From: Haemaphysalis longicornis
Lineage: Eukaryota; Arthropoda; Arachnida; Ixodida; Ixodidae
DNA: 64,000 nucleotides
Direction: 5' to 3'
Assembly (NCBI GenBank): GCA_013339765.2
Contig: CM023449.1
Span: forward strand, 15,227,811-15,291,810
In this document: piece after piece, positions 54,950-64,000 of the stretch
Position numbering within the stretch: the first letter of the stretch is position 1
Layout: the number at the start of each line of letters is the position of its first letter
Program-made: the position numbers and the translations under genes
Notes under the pieces: generated by a model
What the model was told of the DNA's origin: nothing
Seen by the model: the letters and a program-made list of their open reading frames with translations, nothing else
The model's database searches: none

Positions 54950-56110
54950 GTGTTGCTGTTGCCTGTGCACTGCTGTGGCCAGCGTGGACACCACACAGGC
55001 CGTGGACTTCACGTCTACAATACCGCTAATCGTTCGAGAAGAACTGCGCCTGCATGGTGACTCGGCGCATCGCAGTGCTACGACCTGCGTCCGCAACCCT
55101 CAGCAGTATGCCCCGTCTCGAAGATCCTGGGTTCCTCCTGATCCTACCCTCCGTGAACTCCGCGAGCTTCAACAGCTCCCGACACTCGTTCACGCCAGCT
55201 GAATTCACCGACGGGACATGGCCCTCATCTCGCGGCGGCTACTCGCGTCCACGCGAGGTCAATTGCCATGGTCAAGACCGACGCGCTAACGACCCGAAGT
55301 GCCTAGCAGCCTGCAACAAAACAGGATGCGTCCACCACCTGCGTGCTACAAATGCGGAATCGTGGGCCACATCGCATGGTGTTGCTGCAAACACTTTCAG
55401 ATTACAATGCAAGATTCTCGGCAAAATTACTCCGTACCTTCGCCTCGAATCTTCGGAAGTTTCTGGTCCCAGAACTCCTTTCCCGTCACCAATTTTCGCG
55501 AGAGAGGGAGAGCCAGCGTCAGCGGAACGCCTCTCCAGCCGCATCCGATCGCAACTTTACACCCCCCTCTCGACGGAAGCACCGCTACCCGTCGCTCCGG
55601 CGTTGCTCATGATACCCTCCGCCGGGAAACTAGTCGGCGTGGCCGATGGAGGTGAGGTCGCCGGACAGCCTTTGACAGTCAAACCTCTGCCCGTGTTTAT
55701 GGAAACAAACAAGTTTGAAGTGTTCATCGATGCAGTCTCTAATGTAGCTTTGGTAGACACAGATGCAAGTGTTACGGTATTGAGCAGAGCTTTTAAAGAC
55801 AGCTTTCGCTGTAAAGTCATGTTCTAAGTGGGATAAAAACGTTTCGTTTCGTGGAGTAGGCGGCGAAGCACTGTGCCCTCTCGGTGTTTGTACAGTCGGC
55901 GTCTCATTTGGAGAACGAACGTTTAAGACGGAATTCGTTGTACTCCCATAGTCAGCTCATGATGTCATTCTGGGCTCTGCCGACGTTGGTATAGAACGCT
56001 GGCGAGTTGCGAAGGGACGAACCGGTTGCATAATTCAATCTAATCACCGAACAACTGCTCACTCACACATATTTTTCTTGCAGATTCCAGCTTTCAGTTC
56101 TTTATAGAGC
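54950..56110 (+). mobile_element. Ty3/gypsy gag-protease remnant
   Basis: Frames in order give a Gag-like block (AVDFTSTIPLIVREELRLHG), a zinc knuckle (ACYKCGIVGHIAWCC) and an aspartic protease that continues past the stop at 55827 into SFGERTFKTEFVVLP and SAHDVILGSADVGIERW. Two or more frame changes. No RT follows: sequence after 56110 is unassigned. LTRs not seen. Confidence 0.75.
55054..55827 (+). pseudogene. gypsy gag/protease frame with altered DTG
   Basis: A 257-codon frame whose last 60 residues are the retrotransposon protease start: FEVFIDAVSNVALVDTDASV. The catalytic DTG triad reads DTD, a change expected to inactivate the enzyme. The real Gag zinc knuckle (about 55344-55385, CxxCx4Hx4C) lies in another frame (55299-55655), so the first half of this long frame is not the ancestral reading. 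It ends at TAA 55825-55827, and homologous protease residues continue beyond in a shifted frame. Confidence 0.7.
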
Positions 56111-58473
56111 GGCCGATTGCTCCCCAGCTACACGCAAGATAAAATTAGCAGATGACGCTCAGACGCTCCGATGACGCGATGCGCACGCTGATAGCATAGC
56201 CTCGCTCGACTCGCGCAGCGCATGCGGGCTGCTTCGCGCATCATACGGTAGGCTGCTCTGAAAGTGCCGGCAGTCACATGCTCCTGTGTGCACCCTAGGC
56301 GAGCTCACCGCTGTAAAAGGTATGCAACGCGTTTGGCCTCGAATGTGATTGGGTAAATGCGTCACGTAGAGAGTGGTCCTTGAAGTTTCGAATGGTTTCA
56401 AGATTTATGCAAATTTTTTTTCTTTGCATTTCTGTACGCGGCCGCAAAAGATGACGCGTTTCGATTCGGAAATCTCTTGGCAATGCTACACAGCTTGAAG
56501 GCGGGTGTTATCGAACGGGGAAAAGGCAGCCCCCGAGTAACAAAACAAATGATCATGTTAGACACCCGTCTAACATCCATTGTGTTACTGCTGCGAATTC
56601 CAACTTTCAGCAAATTGTGGTGCTCCACAACAATTTGTTTAAGCGCCTACATCGTCGTTCCCGAACGTTAAAATCGGCCTAATAAAACTATCCTGGCAGA
56701 TAGTGTAACACAATTCAAAGTTGTTTTCGGTGTCTTACACCGTACACGAAACATCTTGCGCAGTGGTGCGCACACAGCCTTCTGTAATAATGACCGACGG
56801 TAGGTGGGATCATTCATGTCATCAATCGCGTAATGAACAAGTGCGCAGAATTTATTCATCGCATTCACATGCCATTTATATACTACGCAAAAAGCGTTTT
56901 GTTCGAACACACTGTCAGATGTTGGAAAAAAAATAACAAAAGGCGGTGAGCATTTGCGCATGGTCAGTCGTTACGAATGTTTTTGGAGCTACAATACAGG
57001 CTTTGTTGCTCTTTGCTTTCTCGCATTTGATGGAGAAAAAAAGGAAGAAATAGGCATAATGCCATTCGGCATTAGGGTGAGGTAAATTACTTTTTTTCTT
57101 GTTTTGTTTCTTGTCTGTACTTCTAGGGAGCGCAGTTTTCCTTAAATTTTCTATTCTGACAAACAATTTATTTTTTCTCATCACGGGAGCTCTTTTACGG
57201 CTAGGCCTCTATTTATATTAGAAATGTTTCATTTTGTGCATTCACGAAAGCTGCACGCAGTGAGTATGAACCAAGTAAAAACCCTGCTTTTCTTCCTTGC
57301 CTAAGCCGTTTAGATGGCGTTTCGCGTTCCATGCAGGCAAGATAAACGGTAGATTGCAAAATATTCTCCTTGGCTCCGAAAAAGAAAGATAATTAATACA
57401 TGTGCTTGTGCCTTCTTTGTACGGCTGTATCTCGATAAAGGAAATGATTGCTAATAGTGTATCATTACGCGCTATGACTTGCGTGCCCAAAGCAAACCGG
57501 CAAAATTATTAAACTTTCTTCGTGTATTTTGTCCTTCCTTCGCCTCCTACGTTAGTTCGTTAGTTCGTTCGCTAGCGCTTTGTCAGCCCCGGATCCTCAA
57601 AAACAGATTTGTGCAGTAATTCTTTTGGTCCAATGTGTGGTTTCTGCGACGTATTGGGAAATACACATGCATAGTTCTATTGAAAGTTTCTTTGAGCTAG
57701 TGTTAGAGGCATTCTCGCAAGCAGAAGAGGCAATTACACGAAGGAAGTTCGTTTTTATTTTTAATACTTCTGTACCAAAACTTATTTCGGGTATTTTTAT
57801 CATTTGCAAAAATAATACGGTCACCGCAGTCACAAAGCTGCATCACGGCGTGGATACCACTGCCAAATTGGAATGTTAACAATCTGTGAGATCGAACGGC
57901 ACGTGTACTCTTCACAGTCCAATTCCCCTGGGTGGGATTGTGAGAATTGTGGTTGGCTATGTGGACGCCGCAACCAAATTTAAATTGCTAAAGTGGGATT
58001 GAGCTGACGACGTCAGCTGTCAGTAGACAATCCGCCGCAGCAGGTATGCCGATATCCAGACATAACGGTAGGTCACGCTAACGTGACGTAACGTAACGTA
58101 ACGTAAAACTCATCGTGCTTAAAGTTTCGGGTTCCAATGGGGGACGTTAGACCTCAAAGCGTAACCTCAAAGCGTTAGACCTCAATGGCGGCGTCAGACC
58201 TCCGCATATCCCAGACACAAGACGCTTCGCAACCAAGGGGAAATTTGGGCCAGCGTATACCAAGATTCGCTGCCATGTGACGTGTTACAGCCAAGGAGGA
58301 CTTTAAGCAGGCGCATGGCATCGTCTCCAGCCAATGGGATGAGAGCTGTGAGTGGATATGTTATCATTTCGCCCAAAATGATTTTCAGTGCTACCACAGG
58401 TTCGCCGACGCCGCATTTTAGCAAAACGGGTCATGTAATACCATGGTGACCTAATAAATAGGGTTAGAGCACG
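56111..58473. other. unassigned intergenic sequence
   Basis: No domain recognised. A pentamer run (GTAAC)n occurs at 58085-58106, and CCTCAAAGCG is repeated near 58155-58180. Confidence 0.35.
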
Positions 58474-58720
58474 TATAGTTCATACCACAAGCTAGCTTCA
58501 ACACTGTGGAGGCTACATTGTTATCAATAATGCGCCCACTGAGGGCGCCTAACTCGCCGTGAAGGGGGTCCCGAAAGGACATTCCCTTCTCCCCTCTCGG
58601 CAAGTGGCACCGGAAGGCCCCGGCGCCTTTTGTCGCTTCCTTCGCGGTGAGTTAGGCGCCCTGAGGGGGACGAAAATGTAGCCTCCACAGTGCTTCAGCT
58701 AGCTTGTGGTATGAACTATA
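58474..58720. repeat. compound 247-bp hairpin
   Basis: Outer arms 58474-58519 and 58675-58720 pair at 43 of 46 positions (ends TATAGTTCATACCACAAGCT). Inner arms 58542-58563 and 58640-58662 (AGGGCGCCTAACTC core) pair with about two differences. The stretch between 58566 and 58638 is GC-rich. The whole block could be a foldback MITE or a structured transcript. No open frame. Confidence 0.85.
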
Positions 58721-61060
58721 GTTTGTTCGTCACTATACCGCAGAAAGAAACAGCAGAGGCGAACCAGCAAAGTCAGTTTTCCGTCAGCAGCGCCTCGATC
58801 TTCTATTTTTATCTCAGGTGTCCCACTATGAAGGGGAAACATGCGCTTAGAACGCTCGGTGAGATGGAACAACGCCGCTAACATAAGGTCAGCCTGCAAA
58901 CGAAAATCTGGTAGCCTCCGCTACCCCCATTCAAGCACATACCAAAATAAAGAAAAGGAAAGCTTGGTGCGACGTCACGACATGCCCTTTTCCGGTTCAG
59001 TGACAGGAACTGCGACCGTGGTTGCCTTTTCGAGAAAGAGTGACGTCAGAAACATCTGCGCAACCCAACACGCCAGCTGGATATCATTGTTTTGTTGTGT
59101 CATACCGACATGACCTAAATATGCTTTCATGGGGGAAGCAACGAAGTACTGTAGTGTGCGAAGAGACTCTAAAGGCCCGGGAGATGCGAGAACGTGCTAG
59201 ATGGAGAGCCTGCCGTCTAGTCTCGGCCCACGAGAATAAAGAAGGCCTGATCTGCTTTCTCGAAATTTGTTTTTTCTTACTTGCGGCTCCCTGCGCATGA
59301 GTTTGAGCTCGGAACGTCAGTTTTCTCTCTTTCATAACCCGAAATTTTTCCGTGCTAGACCCAAGTGCCCACTCAGAGTGTTCTCATTATGTTTTTTAGA
59401 AAGCTTGGACACAATCAATATAAATTTACAACAAATAATTTTATTTCATTGTGCGTAGTTTTTCCAGACTTTCCCATACGCCTGCTGCCGTCATGATACG
59501 CGGAATATTACGAAACAGCCTCCTAATAAAATGGAAAAGGAAGAATGAAGTTTCAAACTCTCGTCTTTCCTGCATGGACGGAAGCGAAAATAACACGTTT
59601 AAGTTTATTATTTCGTGCCTGTCAGCACCACAAAAGTACGTTAAAAAAGGCTGTCGTATTTGTCTTCATTAACTAGGTTTTTACGCACATTAGGTGTAAC
59701 GACCGGGTCAGTGTTTTATAGCTTCGCGGCCCAAGTGTTAACAGGCTTCATAATATGCAACGACTGATATATCCTACCACTTTTTCAGTAATGTCGCCTG
59801 CCTATTGTGCAGTATTTTGTTGTAAAATGCAGGAGCCAAAGATACCCTACAATAATTCCGCAAATGTCAGTTGTTTTAGCAAAGCTGTAAAGGCACCCAC
59901 GCAAATAAAATAAACTGCTGAAGCTAGGCGTCTCTCGACATCGTTTAAACTCTTTTGTAAAATTTAGACTGCGTTTTGGGAAACCCTAATAGGTAGTGCT
60001 GTGTTTCGCAAAAGCTAAACTAACAAAAAGAATAACTCATCTTTGGCAAAAGAGTGAAAAACCGCAATTACGACCTGAGGGTGAAAATAAAATGACGAGT
60101 TACTCCCCGTTCTCTAGATTTTTTCAAGGTAGGATAAAATATTTATGATACCGTTCAAGAGAACTTTGCTCATCTTTTATGTTATTCCGAGCTATATTCT
60201 TCTTCAGCTTTGTGATAGCTCTAAGAAATTACGTGCCTGGACTAAAAGCAACATTCTAAATAATATTCTTACACCGCCACCACCAAAATTTATTATCTTA
60301 TTTTGAGGGCTGTAAGGGTTAAGCGAGATCTAAGAAGTATTTAAACATGCTTAAGGGGAAATTTTCTGTGAAGAGAAAAAAGAGGATGCGCAGTCACAAT
60401 AATTGGCCTTGTCTGCCGAAATAAACAAGGTCACATGTCGAACCCTAATGTGCACTTATGTGCCTAAATGGTACGAGAAAAGGCGATGCTTCGAGGTATG
60501 TTCATTGAGAACGAAAAGTCTAATCGTTTTAAATGCACATGGCTACAAAAATAGACACACCATTTGTTTATTTCGTTATTTTTCAAACTCCCGCCATGCG
60601 CTCTGTCAAACAGCAGCCGGCGAATGAGATCGCACAACTGTTGTGTGCACCCCTTTTGTGTTTTTTTTCTTCGGTGATTTTTATTCTTCGTAGTGTGGGT
60701 AATTTGCGCGCCGAATTCCAACCAACCGTCTAAACCTTTAGCTATAATTGTGCGTCCGTGTGTGCCTTTTACATTTTTGAGAGTCAGCCGGATAAAGGAA
60801 CTTCACAGGATTCTTTCGCTTTTATTCCAAGGTTCGCTTCAAAGCAAGGGGCCCTCTTCCATCTGTTCACACAAATGAAGTTTTCTTCCGGTATTTTCCC
60901 GTGTCGGCCAGAGAAAGGGCGCCTTCATTGTCAGAACAAAGGAGACAAGACGTGAATGAAAATTCACGAAGGGTTTGAAAAAGAAATTGCTGCGTCTACT
61001 ATAGTTGTTTTTTAGGCCACTGCCCTTTGTCGCCGTCGTCGTGACCGACGAACAATGGGA
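58721..61060. other. unassigned intergenic sequence, AT-rich
   Basis: No coding domain, splice-supported exon or repeat recognised. Confidence 0.35.
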
Positions 61061-61159
61061 AGACCGACGTGTGAAAGAAAGAAAACGAGGAGAGTGCCGC
61101 AAAAGTGGGAGGGGAAGGCGGTTGACCGTGGCGAAAAAAAACCTTCTCTAGGTGGCGTT

Positions 61160-61470
61160 GCGTGGCGGCGCGAGCCAGTGCTCTCCGAAAGTGTGCGATG
61201 GGGTAGCGGAGGGGGCAGTATACTGTGCCCGCACGAGGCGCTCGACGGCGCGGCGCTTGGCGAAAACGAGAGGGGGTGTGCGTGTGTGTATGATGTGCTT
61301 TCGTTTAAGACGCAGTTCGAGGTCCCTTCCGCACTTTGCACCGCCGACGCAGAGGCTCATCATCGCTGCCGCCGAGAGAACCCACGAGTGAGCGCTGCCT
61401 CGGCGCACTGCGGCTGCGCCCAAATATTGCATCACGGAGTATCGTAATCGCCAGCCAATTTTCTTCTTAA
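61160..61470 (-). repeat. dispersed repeat, copy B
   Basis: Inverted relative of 9085-9750. On the minus strand it carries TTGGCTGGCGATTACGATAC, GGCAGCGATGATGAGCCTC, CGAGCGCCTCGTGCGGGCAC and CACACTTTCGGAGAGC in the same order. It lacks the first-half sequence of copy A. An unrelated basic stretch lies beside it (61010-61160). Confidence 0.65.
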
Positions 61471-61734
61471 AAGATATGCCTAGGCCTCTTTGGCCTTTGC
61501 GGAAACCTCATAAACTGAGGAGAGCAGCGTTCCATTTATGCGTGCTATTGTTCTTCAGGAAAATAAGCAGGTCTACAAATAAATACCAGACATCCAAGAG
61601 ACATATACACTCGTAAATTATAAAATTTCCATCATAATTTCTTCGATGTCAAGTCAAACAATTGCGTGTATTGGCACACAACACTGACCACGTGGTCAAT
61701 CAAGACGTGCAGCGTCAACTCTGAAAATTCTCCA

Positions 61735-61870
61735 CTTTCTTTCTTTCCTTCCAAATTCGTTATCTGTTTCAATGACCTACCACATCCTGCCCTTTGCTTT
61801 CCGAGGTTTTTTTGACTGCCAACTCTTATTTCTGTGTTATTTTCAACAAGCCCCTCATTTCCTATTCTGA
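61735..61870 (+). mobile_element. SINE body fragment
   Basis: Directly repeated at 62195-62355: both contain TCTGTTTCAATGACCTACCA, then CCGAGGTTT, GACTGCCAAC and CCCCTCATTTCCTATTCTGA. This copy has no tRNA head upstream, so it looks 5'-truncated. Confidence 0.6.
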
Positions 61871-62135
61871 TTCGCTACATGCATAGCGAGGGCCTCTGTT
61901 CTGGCAGTCTTGGTGCCATAGGAAGCTTAAGAGGGTTCAACGCTGGTCGACCACTCTCGACATGTCGTAGACACTCGAGTCACGGCCCGGGGGTTAAAAA
62001 GAAGATCCCCTTCACCCCGAGTAGTCGAGTGGCGCTGGCTACCACCCCCAAGCACAGGAACAAACAAAACAAAATAAACAAACGAAACAAAAATACCCAA
62101 ACATAAATACCCCAGAAAGTGTAGGGGGAAATCGC

Positions 62136-62355
62136 GTCGCCGGTAGCGTAGTGGTTATCGCACCAGACCGGTATTCTGGAGGTCGTGGCGGGCATTTTTT
62201 TCTCCATTTTCTTTCTTTACAAATTCTTTATCTGTTTCAATGACCTACCACATCCTCCCCTTTGTTTTCCGAGGTTTCTTGACTGCCAACCCTTATCCCT
62301 TATTTCTGTGTTATTTTCAACGAGCCCCTCATTTCCTATTCTGATTCGCTATATG
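62136..62355 (+). mobile_element. tRNA-derived SINE with body
   Basis: The head CGCCGGTAGCGTAGTGGTTA (A box TAGCGTAGTGG) and GGTATTCTGGAGGTCGTGG resemble a tRNA, but the B box has been lost at about 62190, where the body begins. The body is shared with 61735-61870. The SINE abuts the 3' end of the RTE element at 62371. Confidence 0.55.
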
Positions 62356-62370
62356 TATGTATGTTTGTAT

Positions 62371-64000
62371 ATCATCATCATCATCATCATCACCAGCCTA
62401 TCTACGCCCACTGCAGGGCAAAGGCCTCTCCCATTATTCTCCAATTACCTCGGTCCTGTGCCAACTGTGACCAATTTATCCCCGCAAACTTCTTGATCTC
62501 ATCTGCCCATCTAACTTTCTGCCGCCCCCTGCAACGCTTGCCCTCTCTGGGGATCCACTCTGTTACCCTTAATGACCAGCGGTTATCTTGCCTTCGCATT
62601 ACATGCCCTGCCCACGTCCATTTCTTCTTCTTAATTTCTACTAATATGTCTTTAACACCAGTTTGCTCCCTGACCCACTCCGCTCTCTTCTTGTCCCTTA
62701 ATGTTACACCTATCATTTTCCGCTTCATTGCCCGCTGAGTCGTTCTCAATTTAAGTTGAACCCTCTTAGTGAGCCTCCAAGTTTCTGCCCCGTAGGTGAG
62801 TACCGGTAAGATGGCAGCTGTCATACACTTTCTCTTCAGGGACAATGGTAGGCTGCTATTCATTACTCTGAGAATGTCTGCCATATGCACCCCAACCCCA
62901 TTCTTATCCTTCTAATTATCTCTGCCTCATGGTTGGGATCTGGGGTCACAACTTGGCCTAAGTAGACATATTCGCTTACCATTTCCACTGCCTCGCCACC
63001 TATCTCAAACTGCTGTGCTGTCCCGAGGTTATTGATCATTACTTTAGTTTTCTGCATATTAATTTTCAGGCCCACGGTTCTACTCTGTTGGCCCAGTGCG
63101 GAAAGCATGCTTTTCAATTCGTCCCCCGAGTTAACTTAGCAAGGCAACGTCATCAGCAAATCTGAGGTTACTGAGTATTCTCCATTAACCCTTACTCCCA
63201 CCTGTTCCCAATCCAACGTTCTGAATACTTCTTGTAAGCATGCTGTGAATAACATTGGAGAGATTGTGTCTCCTTGTCTGACACCCTTCCTTATAGGTAT
63301 TTTACTGCTCTCCCTGTGGAGGATGATGGTAGCTGTGGACCCATTGTAGATATCCTCTAGTATTCTTACATAATGCTCATATACACCCTGGTTCCGTAAT
63401 GCCTGAATGACTGCTAGGGTTTCGACTGAGTCAAATGCTTTCTAATAATCTATGAAGGCTATATATAGGGGTTCAGTATACTCAGCGCACTTCTCTATCA
63501 CCTGATTGATCGTGTGAATATGGTCCATTGTTGAATAACCTTTACGGAACCCTGCTTGTTCTTTAGGTTGACTGAAATCTAAGGTTGCAGAGATTCGGTT
63601 AGCGATTACCTTGGTAAATACCTTGTAGACGACTGACAGTAAGCTGATCGGCCTGTAATTTTTCAAGTCCTTCATGTCGCCTTTCTTATGGATTAGGATG
63701 ATGTTCGCGTTCTTCCAAGATTCCGGTACCATTGCGGTCATTAGGCATTGCGTATACAGGTTTGCCAGTTTTTCAAGTAGAATTTCGCCGCCATCCTTCA
63801 AGAGGATCTGCTGTTATCTGATCCTCACCAGGTGCTTTGCCCCCTTTCATTTCTTTCAAAGCCTTCCTTACTTCTTCGGTCGTTACTGGTGGGATGTCTA
63901 TCTCCTCTGAACTACTGTCTCGTTCGGCATTATCCTGTATGTCCCGGCTACTGTACAGATCCCTATAGAACTCCTCGGCCACTGTGACTATTTTATCCCT
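62371..64000 (-). mobile_element. RTE-type non-LTR retrotransposon (runs off the window)
   Basis: The 3' end is a (TGA)n tail at about 62372-62392. Upstream on the minus strand lies a nearly complete RT and C-terminal region: VTTEEVRKALKEMKGGKAPG, then ESWKNANIILIHKKGDMKDL, NYRPISLLSVVYKVFTKVI, PLYIAFIDY (first Asp), KGVRQGDTISPMLF, FADDVALL (catalytic pair, about 63139-63162), and the terminal WAGHVMRRQDNRWSLRV block. The endonuclease would lie beyond 64000. The family also appears at 50739-51080. Confidence 0.9.
62402..63982 (-). pseudogene. RTE ORF2 reverse transcriptase, frameshifted
   Basis: ORF2 would prime reverse transcription at a nicked target. Damage visible: a TAG in place of the Glu codon expected in the IDYEKAFDS motif (about 63442-63444), a frame change between the ADPL and DGGEILL words near 63795, a lost base before FADD and an extra T after it near 63130-63137, and a further frame change near 62880. 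The RT core motifs are otherwise intact, indicating a young but dead copy. Confidence 0.88.

Noticed and set aside
1..64000. CRISPR array, rRNA or bacterial operon signals
   Set aside because: No regularly spaced identical repeats, no rRNA-like conserved blocks and no gene-dense operon structure; content is eukaryotic.

Overview
The window looks like intergenic DNA from a hard tick (Ixodidae, probably a metastriate such as Rhipicephalus or Dermacentor). The strongest sign is two tRNA-derived SINEs that match what I recall of the tick Ruka family. They are accompanied by degenerate I/Jockey/R1-type, CR1-like and RTE-type non-LTR retrotransposons, Ty3/gypsy and BEL/Pao remnants, and many short TIR (MITE-like) elements. 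Most open reading frames are retroelement debris or shadows. I found no complete host gene, tRNA gene, rRNA or CRISPR array.

Layout. 1-2345: Ty3/gypsy pol remnant (-). 2764-3211: TTAA-type MITE. 6150-8735: 3' end of a non-LTR element (+), split by a small LTR retrotransposon at 6793-8480 that keeps both LTRs, its target duplication and a gag-like frame. 9085-9750: dispersed repeat, with an inverted relative at 61160-61470. 9840-10850: non-LTR 3' end (-). 12120-12748: MITE and hairpin. 16317-18260: two SINEs and an inverted-repeat element. 18795-20388: non-LTR remnants (+). 22375-23069 and 33994-34705: inverted copies of one TIR family. 24741-32315: a 7.6-kb interval bounded by perfect 19-bp TIRs that encloses a putative spliced gene (-). 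35649-36551: two adjacent palindromes. 36607-38455: pogo-like and TTAA MITEs. 45250-46800: another non-LTR copy split by a TTAA MITE. 47550-52395: a four-level nest of elements. 52400-54945: RNase H of a non-LTR element, split by a foldback-like element whose ends are inverted 15-bp minisatellite arrays. 54950-56110: Ty3/gypsy gag-protease remnant (+). 58474-58720: compound hairpin. 61735-64000: SINE pieces and an RTE element (-) that runs off the end.

How the parts relate. The window records insertion upon insertion. Removing each insert restores a sensible reading frame or TIR in the older element, which supports the boundaries of the BEL/Pao element, the TTAA MITE at 45834-46563 and the 1.35-kb element at 50388-51742. 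The only candidate host-like gene is the weakly supported minus-strand model at 27033-30171. Coordinates of degenerate elements are approximate (tens of bases). TIR, LTR and target-duplication coordinates were read base by base.
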